DNA of 64,000 bases from JBDWFY01 sp964291365 (GTDB lineage Bacteria > Pseudomonadota > Alphaproteobacteria > Rhizobiales > Stappiaceae): NCBI GenBank assembly GCA_964291365.2, contig OZ219989.1, positions 3,472,001 through 3,536,000 on the forward strand, read 5' to 3'. A program made the position numbers and the translations under genes. Shown here one piece after another: positions 7,218 through 16,301 of the stretch (the first letter of the stretch is position 1; each line of letters starts with the position of its first letter). The notes beneath the pieces are model-generated. The model ran no database searches. It was not told where the DNA came from and saw only the letters and a program-made list of their open reading frames with translations.

Positions 7218-7688
7218 ATGAATCATCTTGATTTTAAACCACTATATCATTCAACGGTTGGCTTTGACCGTTTGATTTCTCTGCTTAACGCAGCAGGAAA
7301 AGATGCGTCACCAAACTTTCCCCCATACAATATTGAACGAACAGGAGATTCTACCTATCACATAACAATGGCTGTGGCTGGTTTCAATGCTGATCAAATC
7401 AACATTGAGACAAAAGAAGGGGCACTGCTAGTTAAGGGTGATGCAAAATCTGGGAAAACGTCCGAAACGGATAAAACTGAATTCTTGCACAAAGGAATTT
7501 CAACGGCATCATTTGAACGTCGGTTCCAATTGGCAGATTATGTTGAAGTGCGCAGTGCAGATCTCAAAAATGGCTTACTGAACATCGAATTAATTCGGGA
7601 AATCCCAGAATCAATGAAAGCGAAGAAGATCAAAATTTCAACTTCTGAACCAAAAACTACACAGATAGAAGGGGCTCCTGCTAGCTGA
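7218..7688 (+). CDS. Small heat-shock protein Hsp20 (IbpA-like), copy 2
   Basis: A 156-residue paralogue of the protein at 6499. Matching blocks include PLYHSTVGFDRLISLLN, PNFPPYNIER, ITMAVAGF and the FERRFQLADYVEVRSADLKN segment, with the crystallin domain at about 36-130 and an I-x-I tail (KIKI). The linker is longer than in copy 1 and adds a Lys/Thr-rich loop (about 73-90). Class A Hsp20 proteins often work as mixed oligomers, so the two copies may form one complex. The ATG at 7218 follows AGGAGGG at a normal distance, and a strong terminator follows the stop. Confidence 0.9.
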   Translation: MNHLDFKPLYHSTVGFDRLISLLNAAGKDASPNFPPYNIERTGDSTYHITMAVAGFNADQINIETKEGALLVKGDAKSGKTSETDKTEFLHKGISTASFERRFQLADYVEVRSADLKNGLLNIELIREIPESMKAKKIKISTSEPKTTQIEGAPAS

Positions 7689-7710
7689 ATGTAGCAATCC
7701 AAAATATAAC

Positions 7711-7741
7711 AACGCCCCGCTTCGGTGGGGCGTTTTTGTTT
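7711..7741 (+). terminator. Strong intrinsic terminator after second hsp20
   Basis: AACGCCCC and GGGGCGTT form an 8-bp GC-rich stem around GCTTCGGT, with an inner CTTCGG-like loop, followed by TTTGTTTT. This is the clearest rho-independent terminator in the window. Confidence 0.9.
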
Positions 7742-8030
7742 TATCTGGATAATGGTAACAACTTCAATCCTAATTGAAAATTTCGGAATCCTTGTTGTAA
7801 AATTTTTATCGCAATTTGATTACAAAAGCTGTTCCTACAATTTACTAACATATAATAAAGTAAATTAGCTTGAAAATTTAAAATTTTTATATACATTTTA
7901 ACACTCAGTGTTGTTGCTAAACACACCAGCAAAAAAATTTATTTTTTTACAAACATTCAAACAAATTGAGTCGTAACTATAGCTGGGTCTATGACCCACT
8001 GAGCTATCTCAAACTCAATTTATAAGAATT

Positions 8031-8078
8031 ACACTCAATTAACTTGAAATAGTCATTGAGTGTTTTAATTTCTTTTTT
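8031..8078 (+). promoter_or_regulatory. Hairpin plus T-rich tract in the gltB leader
   Basis: ACACTCAAT (8031-8039) can pair with ATTGAGTGT (8055-8063) across a 15-base loop and is followed by TTTAATTTCTTTTTT. A second inverted repeat, GGGTC/GACCC nested in TAGCT/AGCTA, lies at 7980-8006. Together they could be a terminator for upstream transcripts or an attenuator for gltB. No known riboswitch motif is recognised. Confidence 0.35.
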
Positions 8079-8213
8079 GAAATCTACTTTGAAGGAAACT
8101 AATTACCAAAAGTGAGTACGTAATTTGATATTTTTGGTAAAAAAATGACAAAACTACTAGTGAAACGATTGAATCAAACCTAGTTCTAAATTTGTAATAC
8201 TCTGGAAACCTAA

Positions 8214-11200
8214 ATGGGACAAAAGCAAAAAACTACTGGTCTATATTCTGCTCGAAACGAGCATGATTCTTGTGGGGTTGGATTTGTCGCCAACCTCAAA
8301 GGACATGCCTCACATCAAATAGTGCAAGATGGTCTACAAGTACTAGTAAATTTAACTCATCGTGGTGCGGTCGGTGCAGACCCACTAGTAGGTGATGGTG
8401 CTGGAATTCTTACTCAAATACCTCATAAACTACTTGCACAGGATGTTAAACAATATGGCTTTGAATTACCATCATCTGGTGAGTATGCAGTTGGTTATGT
8501 ATTCCTACCCCAAGATGAAACAAAACGGTATCAGGTTAAAGAAATTTTTTCTAAAAAAGTGTCATCTGAGGGATTGACGTTATTGGGTTGGCGGGAAGTT
8601 CCCACTGATAATTCTTGTCTTTCAACGGATCCGGAAATTCAAGCATCTGAACCTTACCACGCGCAAGTCTTTATTTCCTCTACTGACAAATTAAGTGGCA
8701 ACTCTTTTGAACGAAAATTGTTAATACTTCGAAAAGAAATTTCAAATCAAGTCATAAGTGAATTTGATGGAGCTGACATAGGTTACTATTTCGTCTCACT
8801 TTCCTCTCGAACAGTGGTTTATAAAGGAATGTTTCTTGCAACTCAAATCGGTCAATACTATTTGGATTTGCAAAACCCAGATTTTGAGTCAGCATTAGCA
8901 CTAATCCATCAGCGATTTTCCACAAATACTTTTCCTTCCTGGAAACTTGCTCACCCTTATCGCATGGTAGCTCACAATGGTGAAATCAACACCCTACGTG
9001 GTAATGTGAATTGGATGGCCGCACGTCAGGCTTCAGTATCAACACCACTATTTGGAGACGACATTACCAAACTTTGGCCAATCTCCTACGAGGGTCAATC
9101 TGACACTGCATGCTTTGATAATGCATTGGAATTTCTTTACCTAGGAGGATATTCATTAGCCCACGCCGCGATGATGTTGATTCCTGAAGCCTGGGCCGGT
9201 AATCCACATATCGATAACAGCCGAAAAGCGTTTTACGAATATCATGCTGCTCTTATGGAACCTTGGGACGGACCAGCTGCTGTTGCCTTTACTGATGGTT
9301 TACAAATTGGTGCAACGCTGGATCGAAATGGCCTTCGACCGGCTCGATACATTGTAACAAATGACGATCGAGTTATTATGGCATCAGAAGTTGGTGTGCT
9401 CCCAGTAGCGGAGCAAGACATCGTTCAAAAATGGCGACTCCAACCTGGGAAAATGCTTTTAATTGATTTAGAGCTAGGAAAAATAATTTCAGATGATGAC
9501 ATCAAAAATGAGTTGGCAAATGCGCATCCATACCAAGAATGGTTGAATCGCACTCAAATAGTTCTTGAAGATATGGAACAGGTTTTTACTCGTCCACAAA
9601 ATTCAAATGAAAGTTTATTTAATCGGCAAAAAGCATTTGGATATACCCAAGAAGACCTCAAATTATTGATGGCTCCAATGGCAACGACTGGTCAAGAAGC
9701 AATAGGTTCAATGGGAACTGATACACCAATTTCAGCACAATCAGATAATCCAAAGCTACTTTATACTTACTTTAAGCAAAACTTTGCACAAGTGACTAAT
9801 CCTCCGATTGATCCCATTCGAGAAGAATTGGTGATGAGTCTCATATCCTTCATCGGACCGCGACCTAACCTTTTTGATATCGAAGGTTCCTCATCAGTAA
9901 AGAGGTTAGAGATTCGCCAACCTATATTGACAAATTCAGATCTGGAGAAAATTCGTTCAATTGGTGATATCGCAGATAATCTATTTAATACTATCACTCT
10001 TGACACCACCTACTCATCTGAAAAAGCAGCTGAAGGTATGGAATCTGCTTTGAATACATTATGTAACCGCGCCGAACAAGCCGTTCAAAATGGATACAAT
10101 ATTATTGTGCTTTCGGACCGCTTAATTTCAAAGCATAGAATTCCAATTCCTCCACTATTATCGGTAGCTGCAGTTCATCACCACTTAATTCGAAAAGGGC
10201 TTCGAACATCTGTTGGACTTGTTGTTGAAACTGGAGAAGCAAGAGAGGTACACCATTTTTGTGTATTAGCAGGATATGGTGCAGAAGCAATAAATCCCTA
10301 TTTAGCCTTTGAAACTTTGGCAGATATGCACAAGAAGCATTCATTCCCGCATGAAGTTGACGAAACAGAAGTCGTGGAACGTTACATCAAGTCTATAGAT
10401 AAGGGAATATTGAAAACGATGTCAAAAATGGGGATCTCAACTTTCCAATCATATTGTGGCGCACAGATTTTTGATGCAGTTGGTCTTTCAAGTGAGTTTG
10501 TAGATAAGTATTTCTTTGGCACTGCTACAATTATTGAAGGAATTGGACTTGATGAAGTGGCCATAGAGACTGTACAGCGGCATCAATGTGCATTTTCTGA
10601 TATCCCAATGTTGAGAAATTCACTTGAGTTTGGTGGTGAATATGCGTACCGAATACGCGGAGAAGACCATATTTGGACTCCTGACAATGTTGCCACACTT
10701 CAGCATGCCGTTAGACTAAATTTACCCGAAAAATATCTTGAATTTGCCAACCAAATGAATAATGAACGCGGACGATACACCGTTCGTGGTTTATTTCACA
10801 TCAAAACAGCTAAAGACATCGGACAAAAACCTATTCCATTAGAAGATGTTGAACCAGCGGTTGAAATAGTAAAGAGATTCTCAACTGGTGCAATGTCATT
10901 TGGGTCAATAAGTCGAGAAGCTCATACAACCTTAGCTAAAGCAATGAACAAAATAGGAGGTAAGTCCAATACTGGTGAAGGTGGGGAAGAGCCAGAACGC
11001 TATCAGCCATTACTTGACGGTTCGTCAAATCCAGACCGGTCAGCTATCAAACAAGTTGCATCTGGGCGATTTGGTGTAACCACCGAATACCTAGTCAATT
11101 CGGATATGATCCAAATCAAAGTTGCACAAGGGGCAAAACCAGGTGAAGGGGGACAATTGCCTGGACATAAAGTTGATGCAGTCATTGCAAAGGTTAGACA

Positions 11201-12854
11201 CTCAACACAAGGGGTTGGATTGATTTCTCCACCCCCTCACCATGACATCTATTCAATCGAAGACTTAGCCCAGCTGATCTATGACCTTAAAAACGTGCAA
11301 CCAGAGTCAGATATTTCGGTCAAATTAGTGTCAGAAGTGGGTGTTGGTACAGTTGCTGCTGGTGTAGCAAAAGCAAGAGCAGATCATATTACTATCTCTG
11401 GATTTGAAGGTGGGACTGGTGCATCCCCGCTTACATCCATAAAACACGCTGGACTGCCATGGGAAATTGGACTTGCAGAAACCAGCCAAACCTTGGTTAT
11501 GAATAAACTGCGTTCTAGAATTGCATTACAGGTTGATGGTGGATTACGAACAGGACGCGATGTCATCATTGGCGCATTGTTAGGTGCTGATGAGTTTGGC
11601 TTTTCGACATCACCTTTGATTGCCGCAGGATGCTTAATGATGCGCAAATGTCATTTGAATACTTGTCCGGTTGGAATTGCAACCCAAGATCCAGTGCTGA
11701 GGCAACGATTCAAAGGGACACCTGAGCATGTCATCAATTACTTTTTCTTTGTTGCTGAAGAAGTTAGAGGGATTCTTGCTGAGATGGGATTCCGCACGGT
11801 GAATGAACTCATTGGACGATCAGATTTATTGGATAAGAACGAATTCCTTGACCATTGGAAGGCCAAAGGACTTGATTTTACTAAAGTATTTTATATGCCT
11901 GAGGCCGAACGAAAGGAAATGTATTGGACAGAAAAACAACATCATCCATTGGAAGACATCTTAGACAAAGAGCTAGTTAAACAAGCTGAACCTGCTCTTC
12001 AGTCAAGAGAACCAGTAGAAATTGAGACTTCAATTAACAACACCAATCGATCAGTTGGTGCAATGCTTTCCGGTGAAGTATCAAAGCGGTTAGAGCGAAC
12101 CGAACTACCAGACGATACAATTAAAGTCAAATTGAATGGCACAGCAGGTCAGTCTTTTGGTGCTTTTTTAAAAAAAGGAATTTCATTTGAGCTTTGGGGT
12201 GATGCAAATGATTATGTCGGCAAAGGACTCTCTGGTGGCCGTCTTGTGGTACGTCCCTCAAAAGATTGTGCAATTAAGCCAGAAAATTCAATAATTGCAG
12301 GTAATACTATTTTATATGGTGCGACCGCAGGTGAGTGCTATATCAGGGGAATTGCAGGTGAACGATTTGCGGTGCGAAATTCTGGTGCGATCGCAATAAT
12401 TGAAGGCGTAGGTGATCATGGTTGTGAATACATGACCGGAGGTGTTGTTGTTATTCTTGGAAAAACAGGACGAAATTTTGCTGCAGGAATGTCTGGTGGG
12501 ATCGCTTATGTATTAGATGAAGATCAAAATTTTTCGAGTCGTTGCAACTTGGCAATGGTTGAATTGGAACCAGTATCAGAGGAAGATGATCTTTTAGAGA
12601 AATATCACCATCACGGTGGTGATCTTGAACACAAAGGTCGGGTAGATGTCTCCGCTGATATGACACGTTTTGATGACGAAAGACTGCGGCAATTGATTCA
12701 GAATCACATTGATTACACAAATTCCAACGTTGGAAAGAAAATTCTTGGTGATTGGGAATCATATCGACCAAAATTCGTCAAAGTAATGCCGGTTGAGTAT
12801 CGGCGAGCAATCCAAGAAATGGAACTGGCACGCGTTGGAATTGCGGCACAATAA
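8214..12854 (+). CDS. gltB: Glutamate synthase (NADPH) large subunit
   Basis: A 1546-residue GOGAT alpha subunit of normal length. Residues 1-19 look like the usual propeptide, leaving Cys20 (HDSCGVGF) as the N-terminal nucleophile of the class II amidotransferase domain (about 20-430). Next come the central domain, the FMN-binding synthase domain with the 3Fe-4S cysteines in CLMMRKCHLNTCPVG, and the C-terminal beta-helix GXG repeats (about 1280-1500). Glutamine-derived ammonia is channelled to 2-oxoglutarate to give two glutamates. It is followed after 17 bases by gltD, an operon. The ATG at 8214 has only a modest TGGA upstream, and the 470-base leader holds inverted repeats. Confidence 0.97.
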   Translation: MGQKQKTTGLYSARNEHDSCGVGFVANLKGHASHQIVQDGLQVLVNLTHRGAVGADPLVGDGAGILTQIPHKLLAQDVKQYGFELPSSGEYAVGYVFLPQDETKRYQVKEIFSKKVSSEGLTLLGWREVPTDNSCLSTDPEIQASEPYHAQVFISSTDKLSGNSFERKLLILRKEISNQVISEFDGADIGYYFVSLSSRTVVYKGMFLATQIGQYYLDLQNPDFESALALIHQRFSTNTFPSWKLAHPYRMVAHNGEINTLRGNVNWMAARQASVSTPLFGDDITKLWPISYEGQSDTACFDNALEFLYLGGYSLAHAAMMLIPEAWAGNPHIDNSRKAFYEYHAALMEPWDGPAAVAFTDGLQIGATLDRNGLRPARYIVTNDDRVIMASEVGVLPVAEQDIVQKWRLQPGKMLLIDLELGKIISDDDIKNELANAHPYQEWLNRTQIVLEDMEQVFTRPQNSNESLFNRQKAFGYTQEDLKLLMAPMATTGQEAIGSMGTDTPISAQSDNPKLLYTYFKQNFAQVTNPPIDPIREELVMSLISFIGPRPNLFDIEGSSSVKRLEIRQPILTNSDLEKIRSIGDIADNLFNTITLDTTYSSEKAAEGMESALNTLCNRAEQAVQNGYNIIVLSDRLISKHRIPIPPLLSVAAVHHHLIRKGLRTSVGLVVETGEAREVHHFCVLAGYGAEAINPYLAFETLADMHKKHSFPHEVDETEVVERYIKSIDKGILKTMSKMGISTFQSYCGAQIFDAVGLSSEFVDKYFFGTATIIEGIGLDEVAIETVQRHQCAFSDIPMLRNSLEFGGEYAYRIRGEDHIWTPDNVATLQHAVRLNLPEKYLEFANQMNNERGRYTVRGLFHIKTAKDIGQKPIPLEDVEPAVEIVKRFSTGAMSFGSISREAHTTLAKAMNKIGGKSNTGEGGEEPERYQPLLDGSSNPDRSAIKQVASGRFGVTTEYLVNSDMIQIKVAQGAKPGEGGQLPGHKVDAVIAKVRHSTQGVGLISPPPHHDIYSIEDLAQLIYDLKNVQPESDISVKLVSEVGVGTVAAGVAKARADHITISGFEGGTGASPLTSIKHAGLPWEIGLAETSQTLVMNKLRSRIALQVDGGLRTGRDVIIGALLGADEFGFSTSPLIAAGCLMMRKCHLNTCPVGIATQDPVLRQRFKGTPEHVINYFFFVAEEVRGILAEMGFRTVNELIGRSDLLDKNEFLDHWKAKGLDFTKVFYMPEAERKEMYWTEKQHHPLEDILDKELVKQAEPALQSREPVEIETSINNTNRSVGAMLSGEVSKRLERTELPDDTIKVKLNGTAGQSFGAFLKKGISFELWGDANDYVGKGLSGGRLVVRPSKDCAIKPENSIIAGNTILYGATAGECYIRGIAGERFAVRNSGAIAIIEGVGDHGCEYMTGGVVVILGKTGRNFAAGMSGGIAYVLDEDQNFSSRCNLAMVELEPVSEEDDLLEKYHHHGGDLEHKGRVDVSADMTRFDDERLRQLIQNHIDYTNSNVGKKILGDWESYRPKFVKVMPVEYRRAIQEMELARVGIAAQ

Positions 12855-12871
12855 CAAAGGTAAACATACAG

Positions 12872-14302
12872 ATGGGAAAAGTTACCGGATTCTTAGAAAT
12901 TGACCGGATGAATCATAAATATCAACCGGCATCTGATCGTATCCGACATTTTAGAGAGTTTACACTTCCGGTTCCTCCCGTTGAAGTAGAACGTCAAGCG
13001 GCACGTTGTATGGATTGTGGGATCCCATATTGTCATGGTCCAACTGGATGTCCAGTTAACAATCAAATTCCAGATTGGAATGACCTAGTTTATTCACAAA
13101 ACTGGGAAGATGCTGCGCGGAATTTGCATTCAACAAACAACTTTCCCGAGTTTACCGGTAGAATTTGTCCGGCTCCGTGTGAAGAAGCTTGTACTTTGTA
13201 TCTTGAAGATGCACCAGTTGCGATAAAAGCAATTGAACAAGCCATCGCTGACCGTGCATGGAAAGAAGGTTGGATTGTACCTGAACCACCAAAAACTAAA
13301 AAGAATAAGAATGTAGGAATCATTGGTGCTGGTCCCGCCGGTATGGCGGCGGCTCAACAATTGGCACGTACGGGTTATGATGTTTATCTCTATGACCGAG
13401 AACCAAAGATAGGTGGATTGTTGCGATACGGCATCCCAGATTTCAAAATGGAGAAACACTATATAGATTGGCGAGCACAACAACTTGAAGCTGAAGGAGT
13501 CGTATTCAAATATGGTGTAAATGTTGGAGTTGATATACCACTTGAAGAATTGCAATCCACACACGATGCATTACTGATTGCAACAGGTGCAGAACGTCCT
13601 AGAATTCCAGAAATTCCAGGCATTGATTCAGAGGGTTGCGAATATGCTATGCCATTTTTGGTTCAACAAAATAGAAGAGTTGGTGGTGAAGACATTTCAG
13701 AAGAAAAACTCCTATGGACAGGAGGTAAACATGTCGTTGTTATTGGAGGCGGTGACACTGCCTCAGATTGCATCGGAACTTCCTTTCGTCAGGGTGCAGT
13801 TGCAGTTACCCAACTAGACATACGTCCACTACCACCCAAAGTAGAAGATAAACTGACTATCTGGCCGTATTGGCCAACCAAATTCCGAACTTCCTCATCG
13901 CAGGCAGAAGGTGCTGAACGGGAATTTTCTGCTGTGACCTTAGAGATTATCGCAGATAATGGAGTGGTTAGAGGAGTCAAATGTGCACGTGGCGATGAAC
14001 AACGTAAACCCATTGAAGGGACTGAATTTTTAATTCGAGCTGATTATGTTTTTTTAGCTATTGGATTTGCCGGCCCACTCCTTGATACTTTTCTAGCAAA
14101 ATCCAAAGATAAAATTGAACTAGATGCTCGAACTAATATTAAGGCAAACACCAATGACTACATGACTTCACTTGATGGAGTATTTGCTGCTGGAGATGTT
14201 CGTAAGGGACAATCTTTGGTAGTATGGGCGATTCGTGAAGGTAGACAAGCCGCGCGCTCAATAGATATGTATCTTTCTGGTCACTCTAACCTACCAAGAT
14301 GA
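12872..14302 (+). CDS. gltD: Glutamate synthase (NADPH) small subunit
   Basis: A 476-residue GOGAT beta subunit. The N-terminal Fe-S domain shows CMDCGIPYCH, GCPVNNQIPDW and RICPAPCEEAC, the cysteines that bind two 4Fe-4S clusters. An FAD site follows (GIIGAGPAGMAA, about 150-161) and then an NADPH site (VVVIGGGDTASDC, about 288-300). It passes electrons from NADPH to the large subunit encoded directly upstream. The AAAGG at about 12856-12860, overlapping the gltB end, serves as ribosome site. No strong terminator is seen in the 129 bases after the stop. Confidence 0.97.
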   Translation: MGKVTGFLEIDRMNHKYQPASDRIRHFREFTLPVPPVEVERQAARCMDCGIPYCHGPTGCPVNNQIPDWNDLVYSQNWEDAARNLHSTNNFPEFTGRICPAPCEEACTLYLEDAPVAIKAIEQAIADRAWKEGWIVPEPPKTKKNKNVGIIGAGPAGMAAAQQLARTGYDVYLYDREPKIGGLLRYGIPDFKMEKHYIDWRAQQLEAEGVVFKYGVNVGVDIPLEELQSTHDALLIATGAERPRIPEIPGIDSEGCEYAMPFLVQQNRRVGGEDISEEKLLWTGGKHVVVIGGGDTASDCIGTSFRQGAVAVTQLDIRPLPPKVEDKLTIWPYWPTKFRTSSSQAEGAEREFSAVTLEIIADNGVVRGVKCARGDEQRKPIEGTEFLIRADYVFLAIGFAGPLLDTFLAKSKDKIELDARTNIKANTNDYMTSLDGVFAAGDVRKGQSLVVWAIREGRQAARSIDMYLSGHSNLPR

Positions 14303-14431
14303 AAAATTATTATTACAGTTTTCATGGTGAGAAATTCCCGTGTTTTTATATAGCTTGTAATTATTAGTCGGCGCGCTAAATAATAAATTTGTGGGTCTTA
14401 ACCTAGTAAATAAAAAATTTGGAGAAATTCT

Positions 14432-15562
14432 ATGGTTAAACAACTAGAATACCTAACCATGGAAAATTTTAAGTGTTTTAAAGCTTTCAGGATGTACATT
14501 TCAAATCTAGCGATACTCTGTGGATTTAATAGCTCTGGCAAGTCAACTGTATATCAACCATTATTGTTACTTTCTCAAGCATTAAGAACAAAAAGTTTAC
14601 CCGCCGACCAAAAAATAAATTCCCTAAAATGGCCCTTAAAGGGTGATTTAGTTAATTTAGGAACAGCACATGATTTGTATTGTAATTTTTTTAACGCTTC
14701 CCATCTAAATTTCGGATTTGAATTCGTAAATGACGATAATTGTTATACATTTAAGCTTGATGCAGAAAGAGAGAAGAGCTCCTTAAATACTAGCGATGCA
14801 AAGTGTCCGAAAAACATCAATTGGAAAAAACTATTTGATTCAATTACCAAACTAACCTATATAAGTGCGGACCGGAGTGGACCTAAAGAAATTTTCCCAA
14901 TTTCTGAATCAACACAATATGCTCAAGAAAGAGTTGGATATGATGGCAAGTATTCATGCCATTGGTATCATGAATCCGCAACAACTAAGATTTCTAAATC
15001 CCACCTTTGCTCAGAGTCAATTGATGATAGTTTTAGCAGACAGGTGAATGCATGGCTAAATTTTGTCTTATCTGGAGCAGAAGTAAAAGTAGTTCCTAAA
15101 CTAGAAGGTTCAGATTATTTACTAAAATTTCGAACTTCTGAATCAGGTGAATGGATGAAACCTATGGATGTTGGTCATGGATTTTCCTACGTATTTCCAA
15201 TCATTGTAGCACTAATTTTATCAAAACCAGATGACCTGATAATAATTGATAGCCCAGAGGCTCACTTACATCCAAGTGCACAGTCTAATATAGGAAAAAT
15301 GATTGCAAAGATTGCGACTTCAGGAGTTCAAATAATTGTTGAAACACACAGTGATCACGTATTGAATGGAATTCGAATCTCGGTAAAGGATGAAATTTTA
15401 GCACCTGAAAAGCTAAACATGTTGTTTTTTACAAAACCAACTCCAAAAAATCATGGAGTAATTTCACCAAGCATTGATAAAAATGGAAAAATTGACTACT
15501 GGCCAGATGGCTTTTTTGACCAAAATGAAAGAGATATTTGTCAGCTAATTGGATTTGATTAA
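14432..15562 (+). CDS. AAA-type ATPase, DUF3696/OLD-like, orphaned defence-type ATPase
   Basis: A 376-residue ABC/SMC-like ATPase. The Walker A is GFNSSGKST (31-39), the Walker B region is LIIIDSPEAHLHP (about 268-280), and IIVETHSDHVLNGI supplies the H-loop histidine. The C-terminus KIDYWPDGFFDQ is typical of DUF3696 ATPases. Such proteins are usually encoded with a partner effector and many are part of phage-defence or toxin modules. Here the next frame begins 1 base after the stop but ends after 15 codons, so the partner seems to be lost. The ATG at 14432 has GGAG about 8 bases upstream. The ATPase frame itself is intact. Confidence 0.8.
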   Translation: MVKQLEYLTMENFKCFKAFRMYISNLAILCGFNSSGKSTVYQPLLLLSQALRTKSLPADQKINSLKWPLKGDLVNLGTAHDLYCNFFNASHLNFGFEFVNDDNCYTFKLDAEREKSSLNTSDAKCPKNINWKKLFDSITKLTYISADRSGPKEIFPISESTQYAQERVGYDGKYSCHWYHESATTKISKSHLCSESIDDSFSRQVNAWLNFVLSGAEVKVVPKLEGSDYLLKFRTSESGEWMKPMDVGHGFSYVFPIIVALILSKPDDLIIIDSPEAHLHPSAQSNIGKMIAKIATSGVQIIVETHSDHVLNGIRISVKDEILAPEKLNMLFFTKPTPKNHGVISPSIDKNGKIDYWPDGFFDQNERDICQLIGFD

Positions 15563-15563
15563 T

Positions 15564-15611
15564 ATGCGATTTTACCTTAACGACTCATCTTTACAAGGAC
15601 ATGTCGGTTGA
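15564..15611 (+). pseudogene. Truncated start of the ATPase partner gene
   Basis: An ATG one base after the ATPase stop opens MRFYLNDSSLQGHVG and then meets TGA. The tight spacing suggests translational coupling to the ATPase and a real gene start, of which only 15 codons remain. The break lies where it meets a minus-strand gene start, as expected at a deletion junction. The identity of the lost protein is unknown. Confidence 0.5.
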
Positions 15612-15656
15612 CAGTTGTTGATATAACTCTGTTGGAATCTTAATTTCAGTATTCAT
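15591..15656 (-). pseudogene. Truncated antitoxin-like gene start
   Basis: On the minus strand, MNTEIKIPTELYQQLSTDMSL (21 residues) follows a good ribosome site (GGGAG). The pattern resembles the start of small ribbon-helix-helix-like antitoxins or DNA-binding proteins, but it is too short to assign. It ends inside the overlap with the 15564 fragment, so both are probably 5' remnants joined by a deletion. Confidence 0.4.
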
Positions 15657-15790
15657 TGTTTACTCCCAAAACTCCTTTTTTGAACTTTAATTAGCTTGAT
15701 CTTAAGTCCAAGTTATCATGCTGTTACGAAATTTATCAACTAAGAAAACAGTTTTGACAAACTAATAAGGATAATTTAACATTTTTTAAC

Positions 15791-16252
15791 TTAATCCAGA
15801 GTTAATTTCATATAAACACTATTAGGATCCAATGTGTAATCGGCAAATGGTCCACAGTTAGTGAAACCATTTTTCTCATATAGTTTTCGCGCAGCTATAA
15901 ATGCGCCTTGTTTACCAGTTTCAAGTTTTAATTCTCTGTATCCACGTGATTTTGAAGTTTCAATTATATGTTCAAGCATCGCTTGACCAATTCCTTTTCC
16001 ACGAAGATTCTTTCTGGTATGCATTGACTTTATTTCAGCGAGTTCACTTGAATGCTCTTTCAATGCACAGCAACCCCACAATTCAGAATCTTGCCAAGCT
16101 GACCACAATGAAACACTTTTATCGGACAACTCTTTATGATCTAGAGCATAAACGCTCTCAGGGGGTGTAACTGAGCGCATTAATTCCAAGTGAAGGTCCA
16201 ACAAACGAGCTATCTCTGGATTTTCTGGTGAATCTAATTGGATTTTCAACAT
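15791..16252 (-). CDS. GNAT-family N-acetyltransferase
   Basis: A 153-residue GCN5-type acyltransferase. The acetyl-CoA loop is in KNLRGKGIGQAMLEHII (the R/Q-x-x-G-x-G motif at about 83-88), preceded by the beta4 strand SSELAEIKSMHT and followed by AARKLYEKNGF. It resembles the YsnE/PaiA-like group, whose substrates are usually unknown small amines. It lies downstream of, and on the same strand as, the transglycosylase gene, 49 bases apart, and could be cotranscribed with it. Start ATG at 16250-16252. Confidence 0.85.
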   Translation of the reverse strand: MLKIQLDSPENPEIARLLDLHLELMRSVTPPESVYALDHKELSDKSVSLWSAWQDSELWGCCALKEHSSELAEIKSMHTRKNLRGKGIGQAMLEHIIETSKSRGYRELKLETGKQGAFIAARKLYEKNGFTNCGPFADYTLDPNSVYMKLTLD

Positions 16253-16301
16253 TTCGATGTATTCCTTATTTGATTGTTAATTTTTCGTAGCAGAATTTTC
16301 A

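Noticed and set aside
7741..7932. Minus-strand 63-codon frame after the terminator
   Set aside because: No ribosome site, no domain, and it lies in AT-rich spacer DNA upstream of gltB.
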